Shown: positions 21,237 to 32,571, counted from the stretch's first letter. The stretch: 64,000 nucleotides of DNA from Isoetes taiwanensis (GCA_021234155.1 JAJEKV010000145.1:1427286-1491285), one strand, 5' to 3'. Program-made: numbers and translations. Notes: generated by a model from the sequence alone, not told the origin.

Positions 21237-22010
21237 GGTATATGGTCTGTTCTTTGTCACTCTTTGCTAACATTTTGAGGTCTCGATCAAAATATTTCAA
21301 ACTAAATTTTGGAAGTAATAGTAAATAAAAATCTTTATATTTGAGAAGAATATATATTTGAAATGGAAAATGCATTTCCTAACATGATTTGTAAAGTTTC
21401 TGCTACAACAAGTTTTATCTAATGTGTACAGTATCCGGGGCAACAATACAGGAACTGAATGTGACATCTTAAAACCTCTAATTGCGGTGTTTGGACACAG
21501 AATAATGGTCATGATGGATTAGCATAATCCTGTTGTGACTGCCTTTCTCTGTCTGAATCCATATGGAACTTGGTCCCGAATTGGGATTTTATAGGACGTT
21601 GATGATAGGGAATGGGGCTTTTATAGATAATGGTAAGATTACGTGGTTATTTACAACAAATATTATTGTCTACAAATGTTGTTGATATTGTTCTCAATAA
21701 TAGATATTTTTTGTATTGTTCAACCGTGGATTGCTATCACTAGTTGTGGTTATTATCTATCTATTTAAATCCAATATATTATTACTTCAATAATGGAGAA
21801 GTGTGCACAAAGTCATTTGATAGATCACATGACATATTTCAAACATAATAACAGAAGATCGTAAGTCCTTCCTTTCTGCATAATTTATTGGGGCCGTGTA
21901 AAAAAACTGCATTTCATTTTGTTTCACCTCCATATGAGAAGCAAAAGTCATATTATGGAACATCCCGGCATGCTTTCAAGAAACAAGTATAAGGCAGGAC
22001 AAGCCTTAAA
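21237..22010. repeat. R2 repeat
   Basis: Follows the PPR 3' part, as at 33470-34230. Non-coding, AT-rich. Copy 2 counterpart is 56055-56800. Confidence 0.7.
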
Positions 22011-22054
22011 AAAGGGAGCAAATACGAAATTAGGGAAAGACCCGATGTTTTATT

Positions 22055-22440
22055 TTCGTCTTCTTTCTTCTCTTGTCTTCTCTCGTTATGTCTTGTGGAA
22101 CGACTGGTATACGGAATGGGTTTTCCATAAGATTGCGTGGACAAAGAGGATTATTTAAACAAACATTATTGTCCACAAATGTTATTGATAATTTTTTTGT
22201 AATAAATATTTTTGGGTTTTCCAATTGTTTGCTATGTAGAGAGTTAAGATTTTGGAATATATTGCAAGCATACGTAGCAATATTCTTTTCCTACAAGTCG
22301 CTAGCAGTTTTTTGGGTTGCCTCTAAGGGGGCAAGCCTTCCCTCATCTGGGTTTTTGGCATATTCTACGGATATGCTGGTATATGCTTGGGATATTCTGA
22401 AAACTGCTCCAAACCTGCTAGCGCATGTAAACTGTCGGTC
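22055..22440. repeat. Diverged R1 with long tail
   Basis: Resembles R1 (GTCTTCTCTCGTTATG, AAACAAACATTATTG, GGGTTTTCCAATTG variant) with the long tail also seen at 13678. In copy 2 a MITE is inserted in this repeat at 56976. Confidence 0.6.
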
Positions 22441-22449
22441 ACCCTCATT

Positions 22450-23260
22450 CATGTGTGAGGCACATAGCTTCTCTTTTTACTGGTAACTGGAACAGGATAT
22501 AGGAGAACTCCTCGTTCCATTTCTTTTCTGGACCTGCTTTGGAGTGACAACGACGGATTTTGTATCTGAACAGGGGTGATTGCTGCTTTGGACTCCATAG
22601 TTAGAAGGTATTGCAAGGAAGGGGGGAAGTGAGGGCCGGAATAAGGTGCAGTTATGGCGCCTAACGATGGATTGGCCGGAAAGATAACAAGGGGGAATCG
22701 TTAATCATGCAGAATTAAAGGGATTTATGATGCCAATGCTTGGAAACATGCAGTCTATAACGCCCAAAGCCCGTTACGACATCAAACAATAAGGTATATT
22801 ATTCACTGTGCCAGATAGTTGTCGTTTTGTTAGGATCAGCTAGCAAGACTTAACATGCATGATCCTTTACTTATTCAGAATAGAGAACCTTGGGTTGATG
22901 TTGAACTATGCTTCCACTGCGTGGAGGCACACAATCAATACATTGAGGCGTTTAACGCAAGGTAGCCTTTCAAATTCATTCTAAGATCTAGTTCAGTATT
23001 GTTTGCTGGAATGCACAAGAACCGATATGAATGAATAGTCAAGCTGAGAAAACACCTGCTGGGACACAATTCCACTGGAGAATCTCAACAAAGATGTAGC
23101 TCTATTTTCGTTCCCAAAAGCAGAGCATGTTCAAGTAGAAAACTTGAAACCAACAGCAGAGGTCGAAGTTGATGTGGTAATGTGATTGTTATTCCTTTTT
23201 ATAGAATTGCTATGTAAATTTGCAAAGAAACTAATTAGAACAAAGAGATGCAAATATTGC
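22450..23260. other. Stretch without recognised gene
   Basis: Mixed composition with short open frames but no family resemblance. Copy 2 counterpart (57590-58385) is one of the blocks with many CAG/CTG-site changes. Confidence 0.5.
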
Positions 23261-23271
23261 TGCTTTAAAAA

Positions 23272-23640
23272 ATGCAAAAGTCAATTTGCTGGAGTGAATC
23301 AGAATGCAACGAAGAAAACGTTAGGAGTTTCCTAGAATTTATTGTGGAAATTCTTGGATTTGATGTTAGATTTGTTTCTTTCTTGTACTCGATTTTGATT
23401 TTGATTCTGATCTGGCAGTGCATATTGGATCATATTCCGATGACTATTGGTTATGGAGGTACCCAACAAATAAGGGCAACGCGTATGATGGGTTTCATGC
23501 GCATCAGAATTCAAACTCTATATAATGGTTATGCAGTATGTTGGAATCTAAATTGAGAGCTACCCAAGTAAATGCCAATAGCAAATGTCAAGAAGGAAGA
23601 AAAGCAGCATCTGAAAAAGAAGGCCAAATCTACCATGTGG
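23272..23640 (+). other. Possible captured exon(s), unrecognised
   Basis: An open stretch around 23390-23525 reads DFDSDLAVHIGSYSDDYWLW then RYPTNKGNAYDGFHAHQNSN, followed by a lysine- and glutamate-rich piece near 23600. A second frame over the same bases is open for 94 codons. Protein-like composition suggests one real exon, but no family is recognised. The block up to 58540 is unchanged in copy 2. Confidence 0.35.
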
Positions 23641-24090
23641 AGAAAGGCTCGCTAGGCCATTGTTTGTGTAGCTCAGCTTGATGTTGTGCATTGCAGTGGA
23701 AAGAGCATTATTTATTTAGGTCAGGCTAATAGAATTTATGGGGGTTCTAATGCCAGAATTAGGTGTCCTTCTATCCAGGTTAGAGTTATTTCTTATTAAG
23801 CTAACCGAGATAAGTTAAGTAGACATCAGTGACCTGAATTGGTTGCACATGGAACTAGTTGAATTTAGATATTAAAATTCATGCAGAAAGTGTACGACTG
23901 CATGCTTATCTTTTATATTTTGGCCAAGTAGTTTGTTCTTTCAAGGAAGGATTTATTGTATTTTGGCCTCGCTTTTCTCTCTGATGGGATTTTATTATGT
24001 CTATGAGTTTGAGTAGAATTGAAAGTACAATTGCTTTGGTCACTATATCAGGTAGAATTGAAAGTACAATTGTTCTGGTCACTATATCAG

Positions 24091-27000
24091 GGATATAGCT
24101 GTTTATATAATGAACAAAACGAATTCATACCTTGGTTGAGAAATAGAGGAGAACATGATGCATCCTCAGCAATAACTATTGGCATGTCTATACACGACAG
24201 GTGAGAACTTCATTTCCAATTTGTTATTATCGTTCATTCACAAGTTTATGCTGTTCTTTATTACTTGAAATATCATAGTACGTTCAGATTCAGCAGCTTA
24301 GGACTTACAGTAAGTTATCTTTACTGTTCTTATATGAATTTGATAGAAATTGCCATAAGAAATGACTACATCTAACCAAGTATAAAAATGAATGCAAGCT
24401 ATCAATACCCGTATTGCACTTTTGGTCCCAAAAGGGCAGATATCATACAGATTTATAAATATTATTGATAGGTTCCTTTTCAAGAGTTTGATGCAGTGTG
24501 TGTTTTTTTATTCAAAGATAATTATAATGAAAGGGTGTAAGGCATAAAGGATTTGACACAAGGCAGTATCCTGTCTAACTGCTTTCTGTATTTTATGCAC
24601 ATTTTTGAAGACTATAAGTAGTTTTTAAAATTCTTTACCATGATTTTGCTGCCAGTGCTTTCAGACGTCTTTGATATGTGCTCAATACAAAGTGTTTGCT
24701 GAAAATGTCAAGACCATGTTCCTATTTTATAATATCTTTGGATACTATATTTGATACCACTAGTTCCTATTTCCATATAACTAATAATGGTACAGATTCC
24801 TTTTCTTCCCACTAAAATGAGCCACAGGATGTTATTTAAAATGGAATGGCATCTTTATTATCTTAATTTGGGTCGTCTTGTAAAACTTGTGTTTAATTCT
24901 TACTTCTAGCTTTAATCAATCTCGCTATCTGTCTTCATTAGAATTGAATAGAATAGAATAGAATAGAATAGAATAGAAATTATTGTCCCTTGTGCCCTAA
25001 GGCCCGTGGACTTATGTAGCATGGGCGAGCTCCCTAAAGGGCGCTACTAGCACATCACGCTGGTTTATTGTAGCCTTTTCTGAAGGCTCCCTTGTTTCTA
25101 TTAGTACCGGCACGCTTTGAATCGGCATCATGGCCGTGCGGTGGTGCGTCGTTATCAATCAGCTTTAAGCTGAGAATTTCTTGGGCGTCTATGACTCGCC
25201 TCTTGGGCGGTTCATATTACAAGCCCTTTTTCTTTGTGCACTTCCCGGTGTCTGATCATCCTCTCCTGGATTGCGACTACCAGATCTCTCATTGTTTCTG
25301 CCCTTATCATCAGGGTGTGTACTAGCTGACCCCATCCTATGTTTTTGTATTTGTTTCTGACGTCTCCGTACATTGGGCACTCATTGACCAGATGATTCTC
25401 ATCCTCCACTTTCCCAGTGTCACAGATTCTACATATCCGGTTGTTCTGTTCTATTTTCCTCCATCTGTCCTTTTTAATTCTTAGATCGTGGCTTCCCATC
25501 CTAAATCTCGCTAGGATGTCTCTCCTGGTCTTTCCTAGCAGATTGTCTCGGTACATCTGTTGTCCTATCTGCTGTTCTGGATTGAAGACTGTCATAAGCC
25601 AAAACGTCTTGGATCCTGTGTGTCTTTGCAGCCATGATCGCGTAGCCTTGTCTGCCAGTCTTCATTCCATTTTCCCTCGTTTACTAGCTCGCTCAGGTTC
25701 ATTCCCATTTCTCTGGTCCACATCGCCACATCCTTAAACCATCCAATGCCTATGATGATGTGTGATTTTGCTGATTCCCTGATTGCTTATCTGTTAAACC
25801 CGGTCCCCAAGCCTCAGCCCCATATAATTGCGTCGCCGCGACCACTGCGCTGAACATGTAACACTTCATCTCCCAGTCGATTATTCTGTTTTTATTACAT
25901 AAATTTCTTATATTGAAGTAACTCCCAATGGCTGATTGAAACCTTGCATCTGCCCCTTTAGCCCATTTCCCCGTGTCGTGTGCGTCATACCCCAGATACC
26001 TGTATTCTGTTGATTCCTCTAGTTCTGTTCCCATATACCTGAAAGATCTGTGCCTGTTCCTATGCCCGAAAATGACAATTTTGGTTTTTGTAAGGTTTAC
26101 TGTTAACCCTGTCCTTTCACAGAAGGTCTCCAGTAGCCTGAGTAATCTGTGCATTCCCTTATTTTTTGTGGCCATCATGCTCAGGTCATCAGCATACAAC
26201 ATAATAGGTACCTTGGTGTCTCCTAGTGTAGGGGCGTCCATGTCCCCTTGTTGTTCTGCTATGAAACCTTGTAATGCATCTATGTATATTCCGAACAATA
26301 TCGGGGATAGTGGGCACCCCTGTTTGACTCCTGTGTCGCAGTATATTGCTTGTCCTTCCTGTTCCATTTTTGTGTATACCCTGTGGTATAGTCTTGCCAT
26401 TGCTCCTACCATGTCTCTCAGTGCCTGCATGTCTATTACTCTTTGTAGGAGCTTTTCCCTCGGGACTGTGTCGAATGCCTTTCTAAAATCCACAAAGCAG
26501 CATACTATTTTCTTCCCTGAGCTCTGTTTTGCTATATTAGTATCCGAAGGGTTACTAGATGGTCTGTGGTTGAGTGTTCCGGCATAAAGCCTGCCTGTCC
26601 TTGTGCCCTCAGGTTTCCTGTTTCTGCCCACCGTTTCAATTTACTGTCTAGAACTTTTCCAAACCACTTTGCGAAGATAGAGCTTATTTCCATATAACTA
26701 ATAAGGGTACAGATTCCTTTTCTTCCCACTGAAATGAGCCACATGATGTTATTTAAAATGGAATGGCATCTTTATTATCTTAATTTGGGTTTTAAATGGC
26801 ATCTTTATTATCTTAATTTGGGTCATCTTGTAAAACTTTTGTTTAATTCTTACTTCTAGCTTTAACCAATCTCGCTATCTGTCTTCATTATAGGGCGCTA
26901 TATGCTTCACATCCCAACAAAGCAGGGGAATGTGTATTGCGTGCATCACAAAATCTGGTAATTTCTGTATCTCATATCTTCCAATTTGCTTCTTGCTTGA

Positions 27001-27646
27001 TGTAAGAGCACTCTAGGGTCGTTCTATGCATGGGTCAAGTAACCAATGAGTACACAGCTCTAATTTAGGGCATAGATCTTACTTGATAGTAAAATTTAGT
27101 GATTCTAAATAGAGGTTTTAAGGACATATACGTTAAGATTATGATTTCTGGGTGCAGCATATCCACATTAACGTTGATTCTCTTCTTTGTTGGAGTCTTA
27201 GAGTTTTTGTAAAGTACTCAAGTCAGCTTTATCCTATTTGACAATGGAATTTCTTGATTCATGTATAACTTTGGGGGACCTAACGGCATAAATGATTTTT
27301 TTATTGTCATTTCTGACAATCATTTACTTTTTGCTAACTAGATGATAACACCTGACAGACTGTCAATAGTAATCATAAGATTGTTGGAAGATGTTGTCAG
27401 CCAATGGGGACGGCTTGCACTTGCAAGAGAAGTATGTCCTTGCTATTTATGCTTGAATAAGGAATTGTTTGCAGCTTTCTTTTAGTCTTCTTAATGCTAA
27501 GAATTGTAGATGAGTATCCTATTTAAGTGATTCATAAACCATTATTGCTTATCATACCTATTATTGGTAACATATCCTTTTTGCAGACGTCAGCTTGGGT
27601 TCCATATATTGTCGCTCTCCCAGAGCGTGATAGTATTCATAGCACT
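24091..27646 (+). CDS. SET-domain protein, Rubisco LSMT-like (N-terminal exons)
   Basis: Four exons join in frame: 24091-24200, 26894-26957, 27342-27431 and 27587-27646, each with AG/GT borders. The first join splits an Arg codon exactly (HDR|ALYASHP). The product reads FIPWLRNRGEHDASSAITIG, then ALYASHPNKAGECVLRASQN, then ITPDRLSIVIIRLLEDVV, then SAWVPYIVALPERDSIHST. This order is that of the Rubisco large-subunit methyltransferase-like SET family (protein lysine/histidine N-methyltransferases). Only the N-terminal part of the SET region is present; after 27647 I find no matching exon, so the catalytic NHS and tyrosine motifs are absent. The first intron contains a LINE (24941-26684). A gap of some residues before SAWVPYI relative to the family may mean a lost small exon. 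Copy 2 equivalents at 59222-59336, 61965-62022, 62406-62515 and 62668-62730 are altered. Confidence 0.72.
24768..24940. repeat. Left flanking direct repeat of the LINE (173 bp)
   Basis: TATTTCCATATAACTAATAA to GTCTTCATTA is repeated at 26685-26890 on the other side of the LINE. This is far longer than usual LINE target duplications. It is intron sequence of the SET gene. Confidence 0.85.
24941..24978. repeat. (GAATA)n tract, LINE 3' tail
   Basis: Pentanucleotide repeats of GAATA lie between the left direct repeat and the LINE. Read on the LINE strand they form a (TATTC)n tail, so the element ends in a microsatellite instead of poly(A). Copy 2: about 60072-60100. Confidence 0.8.
24979..26684 (-). 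pseudogene. 5'-truncated LINE with reverse transcriptase
   Basis: The minus-strand reading order is as follows. SSIFAKWFGKVLDSKLKRW with GQAGFMPEHSTTDHLVTLR lies at about 26700-26535. After a frame change comes the RT core FVDFRKAFDTVPREKL, GVKQGCPLSPILFGIYIDAL, the catalytic LYADDLSMM and GLTVNLTKTK (26480-26080). The C-terminal region follows after another frame change, with RFRMGSHDLRIKKDRW and a cysteine/histidine cluster CRICDTGKVEDENHLVNECP (25500-25370). This is a non-LTR retrotransposon RT with the zinc-binding C terminus. Endonuclease and ORF1 are missing. It sits in an intron of the SET gene in the opposite orientation. Copy 2: 60100-61757, much more altered. Confidence 0.9.
26685..26890. 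repeat. Right flanking direct repeat of the LINE (206 bp)
   Basis: Second copy of 24768-24940, with an internal 33-bp duplication (TAAATGGCATCTTTATTATC unit). It ends three bases before the splice acceptor AG-linked exon start at 26894, so the intact 3' intron end sits in this copy. Copy 2: 61757-61960. Confidence 0.85.
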
Positions 27647-27649
27647 GTA

Positions 27650-28270
27650 TGTCCCCTTTCCATTCTTTATTTGTATTTCCCGTGTTTATTGCTTGTACAA
27701 TTTGAAATCGTTAGCATCTCCTTTTACAGGACGTGTTAGGCTTGATATGGCCAGTGACTATGGCTTGCAAACCTGATTGTTTTTCTGGAAAAGGAAGTGG
27801 TTAGCTTTGTGTGACATAAAGGACTTGATGAAACAAGATAGTGGAAATTAATTCTCGCTCTAAATAGAGAAATTTCAGTGATGATATGATCCAAAACAAA
27901 AAGCAATAATCCCCTTTAAACAATATAATAGTAGGGAATGAGCAGGAAGATAATATTTGTTGTGTTAAAACTATGCCATTCTCTTCCTTGGTGCAGTTTA
28001 TAGAAGCTTCATTGGGAGATACTGACATACATATTTCATCATCAACATCTGACGGGGATGGCTTTGTTACTGTTAAGTTGAATGTTTGTTGTGTGGATGT
28101 GGAGTATCTTGCTGGTGGTACATTGGAAAATTATCTAATAATAGAAAATTGAGCCTGAATGTCGTTATCCAATTGCACTGGAAAATTATCTAATAAGAAA
28201 TTGGCATAGAAAATTGAGCATGAAGGTCGTTATCCAACTTGCACTGGATCTCTCAAGGGGATAAAGATAT
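27650..28270. other. Stretch between SET fragment and PSI-like ORF
   Basis: No exon continuing the SET gene is recognisable. A local direct repeat is present (GGAAAATTATCTAATAATAGAAAATTGAGC near 28125 and a similar form near 28180-28220). Confidence 0.5.
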
Positions 28271-28275
28271 GGAAC

Positions 28276-29175
28276 CTATTTTGTTGCTTGTGTTACCAAT
28301 ACGATGTAGTGATCAACGTTGCTGTGACAAGCGACTTGCAGATCAAAGACGTGCTCAGAGTGCCATTGAATCATGTTGTGGGCAAGGCGTGCAAGCCACC
28401 CAAGTATTTGATCCGAAACAGCACGGCATTGAGCTAGATCAAGTGAAGAATTATCGAAGGGGAGAGCCTTTAAATGCGCTCTCAAAACTGACCTTATATT
28501 GTGTGGCAACATGTTGTACAAGTCATGGGGGGAATCTGAGGCTAGCAAGGATGGAAACCTAACCATGTTTTCAATGACGACGATGACATTCAAGTAGTGT
28601 AGTGCAAGAGCAGCTCCGCCAAGAGTTGAGGCATTAACTAGATATTCATATAACCCATCAGAATGCACCATTTGAGATCCAAACACACACACAATTCTAC
28701 CATGAATGGTGCATACAGTCCACGCAAGGAGTTCCACCACTTGGTCATAGCTTCTATTCCATAGCGAAATGCATCTCCAGTGCTGCCTTTGCCTTGCTAT
28801 CTTTCGTTCTGATGCCTCACATTCTTCACGTGCATTTTCAAGTTCTAGTACATACAGATTTGCAGTCGCGCCAACATATCTCCCCATCTTTTTTATTTCG
28901 GCCTCCACTTCCGTTGGAGTATACGCGTCAATCTGGTTCAATAAATCACTCGTAAATCCTTGCAAAACAGCATTCTCACATCTTTTGCCAAGCCTGGCAA
29001 CAAGGACAGCTAGAGAGGGAAGCTCCTTAAGCTTTTCTATGCAAGCAAGGCCTAGAAGCACAGGCTCGCTATCAGAAACTAGTTTAAGGACTCCTTCACC
29101 CTTCATAACTTCGCTCCTAAGGCGACCCACCTCCTCATCGTTAAGGAACTGCCATAGCTGCATAAATTTAGACAT
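28276..29175 (-). CDS. PSK simulator-like protein (DUF3475/DUF668), truncated
   Basis: An uninterrupted 299-codon frame. The N-terminal part (FMQLWQFLNDEEVGRLRSEV, LGLACIEKLKEL, VARLGKRCEN) matches the DUF3475 region. The C-terminal part (TLGGAALALHYLNVIVVIEN, PHDLYNMLPHNIRSVLRAHL, ILGWLARLAHNMIQWHSEH) matches DUF668 of the plant PSI family, linked to phytosulfokine-dependent growth. The start ATG (29175) is preceded by an in-frame stop and lacks the usual beginning of the family's first domain. The stop at 28276 cuts the last part of DUF668. It is therefore an internal piece, perhaps an exon, with both ends missing. Frame conservation over 900 bp suggests recent capture or function. Copy 2 (63352-64000) is frame-broken by CAG/CTG-site differences and cut by the window edge. 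Confidence 0.8.
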   Translation of the reverse strand: MSKFMQLWQFLNDEEVGRLRSEVMKGEGVLKLVSDSEPVLLGLACIEKLKELPSLAVLVARLGKRCENAVLQGFTSDLLNQIDAYTPTEVEAEIKKMGRYVGATANLYVLELENAREECEASERKIARQRQHWRCISLWNRSYDQVVELLAWTVCTIHGRIVCVFGSQMVHSDGLYEYLVNASTLGGAALALHYLNVIVVIENMVRFPSLLASDSPHDLYNMLPHNIRSVLRAHLKALPFDNSSLDLAQCRAVSDQILGWLARLAHNMIQWHSEHVFDLQVACHSNVDHYIVLVTQATK

Positions 29176-29179
29176 TGCA

Positions 29180-30770
29180 CTTCCTTAATCTGTTCATTAA
29201 AGTAGGCGCAAAACACCCATATTCTACACCTTTCTTAATTGGTTACAACTCTAGATGACCAATACAATCTCATGAACTCAGTCAGTTTGTGTTAATAAAA
29301 CCTACATAAAAATCACTACATGATAGAGTAGCAACTTTACTAATAAATACAAACACTATTGCTTTTGGGTTCGTTTACTATCTCAGTCATGTCATAAGTT
29401 CGAGTGCAAATAGACAATGAGCGCCTTTTTGGACTAAGAAAATGACAACCTGTATTCGTAGCATTTATATGGCTCCACACAAAATAAACAAGGCCCAACT
29501 TAAAAGAACGACAGAACCTATGAAAATACACTCTCAGGCCATCGGACCCCTCGTGCACAGCACCTTGTTAATCTTGCATTGGTTGCATGTGTAAATCGTG
29601 TTCGTTTGAATATGTGGATTGGAATTTGGCTTTTCTATTTGAGTTAATAAACTATTAGAAAGCAGCTTTTCATTAGAAGGTAAGTTGTAACAACACAACT
29701 GGAGTTATGCATTGATAGATACAACAACATGCCAAAATATAGCTTTTAGCCTTGTACTTCATATTTGGAGCAAAGATGACTCCCTAGCAAGACAAAAAAC
29801 TCTTTTGGCACAATCTTGCTTTTAATACTATGCTTCAATATTTGGAGCCCGAGGTGACTGACTCCATCCCTATTTGCATCACCCAAATTACTTGCCATTG
29901 TATGCTACAATGTTTATTTGCCATGTTATCTTCCGTATTTTGCACATGATAATCAAAGTTTTATTGGAGGAAACATGTGCTTAAAATCAAAATAATTACA
30001 ACATCTCTGCAAATTCAAGGTTGTATTGTTCATTCCCATGTGATGAAAAAGCAGAATGAAGCTTTTTAAGGCATCCTCCATGGTGTCATTGTAATAAGTG
30101 CAAATCCAAAGTTGTATTGTGTATTCCCATTCAGATGCATGTTATGAGAAAGCAAACTGCAACTCTTTATGGCATCCTTCCATGGCATCATTGTAATAGG
30201 TGGAAATAACGGCCCGATAATAAGCAAATATAATAGCTCCAAACTGTTGCTTAGTAAGCAACATCCTGTATCCGAGCTTTTATTTGTCTTCATTTGGTCT
30301 ATTGTCACTAACCATAGAAGCCTACTTAAAGTAACCTACATGTGTTCATTTATCATGACCAAGCCATTAAACTATGCCTTTGATATGGGATAGCATTTAA
30401 AAGTTAAAAGTGGTCAAGTGTAATAGAAAGTGGTGTTTGATGCTCAATATGAAAATTAGCTCCATGAAATATACAATATGCATGAAGGGCATGAAGCATT
30501 GGATGTGTTCCTTAAGAAATAAATTATAGATGCAAGTTTGAGGGGAGGCTATTATGAGTCTATCGTAGAAAATACTTGGGCAACACTTATCTGTGAGATG
30601 ATGGTTGGTAAGAATGAAGTGCCCATTTTTCTCGATATTGGAAAATAAAGAATAGATTACCAACAAATATAAAAGAAACGTTGACATAATATAACAAAAA
30701 CATGGACTTACAATTGGTTGTGTTAGATATTGCCTTCTCAACTTTGTTGATACATACAACATTTACAAGC
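29180..30770. other. Mostly unrecognised stretch
   Basis: No supported gene. Contains a ~95-bp imperfect tandem repeat (30020-30207) and, at 29480-29575, a segment related to 32580-32670 (CACAAAATAAACAAGG... ending GCACAGCACCTTGTT), probably the 5' end of a short retroelement on the minus strand. Confidence 0.5.
30020..30207. repeat. Imperfect tandem repeat, ~95-bp unit
   Basis: Both units contain GTTGTATTGTNNATTCCCAT and CATGGNNTCATTGTAATA. Non-coding. Confidence 0.6.
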
Positions 30771-30779
30771 GCAAGTCAA

Positions 30780-31850
30780 TTAAGAACCTACCAGGTCGAG
30801 ACATTGTGACATGGAATGCACTTATTACAGGTCATGTTGAAAATGGTTACAGTCTTGATGCACTGAGATGTGTAGATCAGATGAAGTTGGAAGGCATATC
30901 TCCTGATGTTGTGACATTTGTTTCTAGCTTGAAAGCTTGTGGAAGCATAGGAGCATTAGACAAGGGCCGACAAATACACAAGGAGGCTTCAGAAGGCAGT
31001 TTTGATAGTTATCCACTTATCAGTAACACTTTAACTGGTATGTACGCCAAATGTGGTTCACTTCTGGAGGCACACAATGTCTTTGACAATATGGGAGTGC
31101 AAGATATTGTTAAAAAATTTAGTCTAGGAACAGAGTCCTCTCTCCTATAGTATCCATTGGAGAAGAAGTTGAGAGAGGCTCTAAGTACCAGGCTCAGAGT
31201 CTGGACTACTATCCATGGATTCGAGAAGTGGTAGTAGTTCTGGACTCGACTGTATGTGTAAACACTCTTATCCTCTGAATACAATACAGACACTCTTGCC
31301 TTCAAAAAAAAAAAAAAAAAAATCATGGAATACAATGATAAGAGGATATGCTGTGACCCATGACGCTGACATGGCATTTAAATGTTTTGAAAGCATGCAT
31401 AGAAAGGGAATTGAACCAGCATGTGTGTTTTTACAGCATGTGGATGTTCCAGCCTAGTGTTTAAGGCAGAGACTTTTCTGGGGCAAATGCAGATCATTAT
31501 AGTTGCATGGCCAATCTCCTAACAAGATCAAGACACTTGTACGAAGCTGAGATAGTGCTTCAGAGTTTTTGCAATATTTCTCTATAGAGCCATGGAGGGC
31601 ATTGCTCTGTGCTTGCAAGTCTTATGGAAAAACAGAATTAGGATTGAAATGCTTCCAACAGCTGATCTAGATGAATCCGTATAATGCTTCTTCTTACACT
31701 CTTATGGCAAATATTTATGCAAGTGTTGACAAGTGGGATACTGCACACAAGATAGAGGAGCTTAGGAAAACACGTGTGGGGCAATGAAAAGATATAAAAG
31801 GGCTTCAAGAGAGAAATTGCGCTCATCCTGATGAGATAAAGCGCAACTTT
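30780..31850 (+). pseudogene. PPR pseudogene, PLS-type
   Basis: Repeats are clear: DIVTWNALITGHVENGYSLD, DVVTFVSSLKACGSIGALDK, LISNTLTGMYAKCGSLLEAH and VFDNMGVQDIV. After an inserted poly(A)-tailed sequence (31110-31322) the frame resumes as SWNTMIRGYAVTHDADMAFK. Further decayed repeats follow: DHYSCMANLLTRSRHLYEAE, then ASSYTLMANIYASVDKWDTA and HKIEELRKTR, an E-domain-like end. PPR proteins bind organellar RNA; PLS-type ones with E/DYW domains act in C-to-U or U-to-C editing. Stops and frame changes make this copy non-functional. No DYW domain is visible. Confidence 0.85.
31110..31322 (+). mobile_element. Short retroposed insertion with poly(A) tail in PPR
   Basis: About 213 bp splits the PPR codons for DIV and SW and ends in 19 A (31304-31322). 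The sequence has no coding potential. GGATTCGAGAAG at about 31219 is a weak match to a pol III box B. A possible short target duplication AAAAAAT cannot be separated from the tail. A SINE or a retroposed LTR-end transcript would both fit. Confidence 0.6.
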
Positions 31851-32534
31851 ATATATACATGCAGGGAAATTTTTACTGCATTAGTAACCATGCACATGCC
31901 TCAGGGACAAACCCTGCATGTGCAATGGCTGTCACCATGCGAATAAGATCATATCTAAGATTGAGAATTTGGCTCCCTCTCTCTGAAAATGGTCTATGTT
32001 TCTGTACAAGAAGCATTTAGTTGTCGAGCTCCCCATCGTATTACATTGAAAAAGCAGGTTTGCTTGCAAAATGAAAGAAAATGAAACTGCTATATGACAG
32101 AGTGTAGTCAATGCATGGCAAAAATGCCAGTGTATGCTAAGGTTAATAGATGTTTAAAAAGTTTCAGAAGGCCAATGGCTGAGCTAGAGTTTCTTAATTG
32201 TGCAAAGTTTTTCTCTTCATTTGACGAAAACAAGAAAGTAAAAATCTTAATAATGAGGAAACTTTTTCATAAGTTACATACAAATAATAGTATTGTTGGA
32301 AAAGCTCCAAGCGTAGTATTACATTTATAGAATTGATATCATTAGAGATATATGTTACTTTGATCATGATGATGTTCACGTCAGGTACAAGACCATCTGT
32401 TGATTGCATTTGTCTAGTAGTTGTCTTCATTGTAGAAATTCAGGGTCTTCTACAAATTCAAAAGGCAGAAGGGAGCCATATATGGAATTAGACCATTGTA
32501 AAGTGCGAGACCATTAGCAATAGCTCCCATTGAA

Positions 32535-32535
<1 letters not shown>
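31850..32535. other. Non-coding stretch
   Basis: AT-rich, no recognised gene or repeat. The short frames here have no family resemblance. Confidence 0.5.

Positions 32536-32571
<36 letters not shown>

Noticed and set aside
23332-23514. Membrane-protein reading (hydrophobic run FVSFLYSILILILIWQ)
   Set aside because: Another frame over the same bases gives a more typical soluble protein sequence, and the hydrophobic run comes from repeated GATTTTGATT-type words.
25973-26587. 204-codon plus-strand frame
   Set aside because: Shadow of the LINE reverse transcriptase on the minus strand (YADD and GCPLSP motifs).
28769-29188. 139-codon plus-strand frame
   Set aside because: Shadow of the PSI-like ORF on the minus strand.
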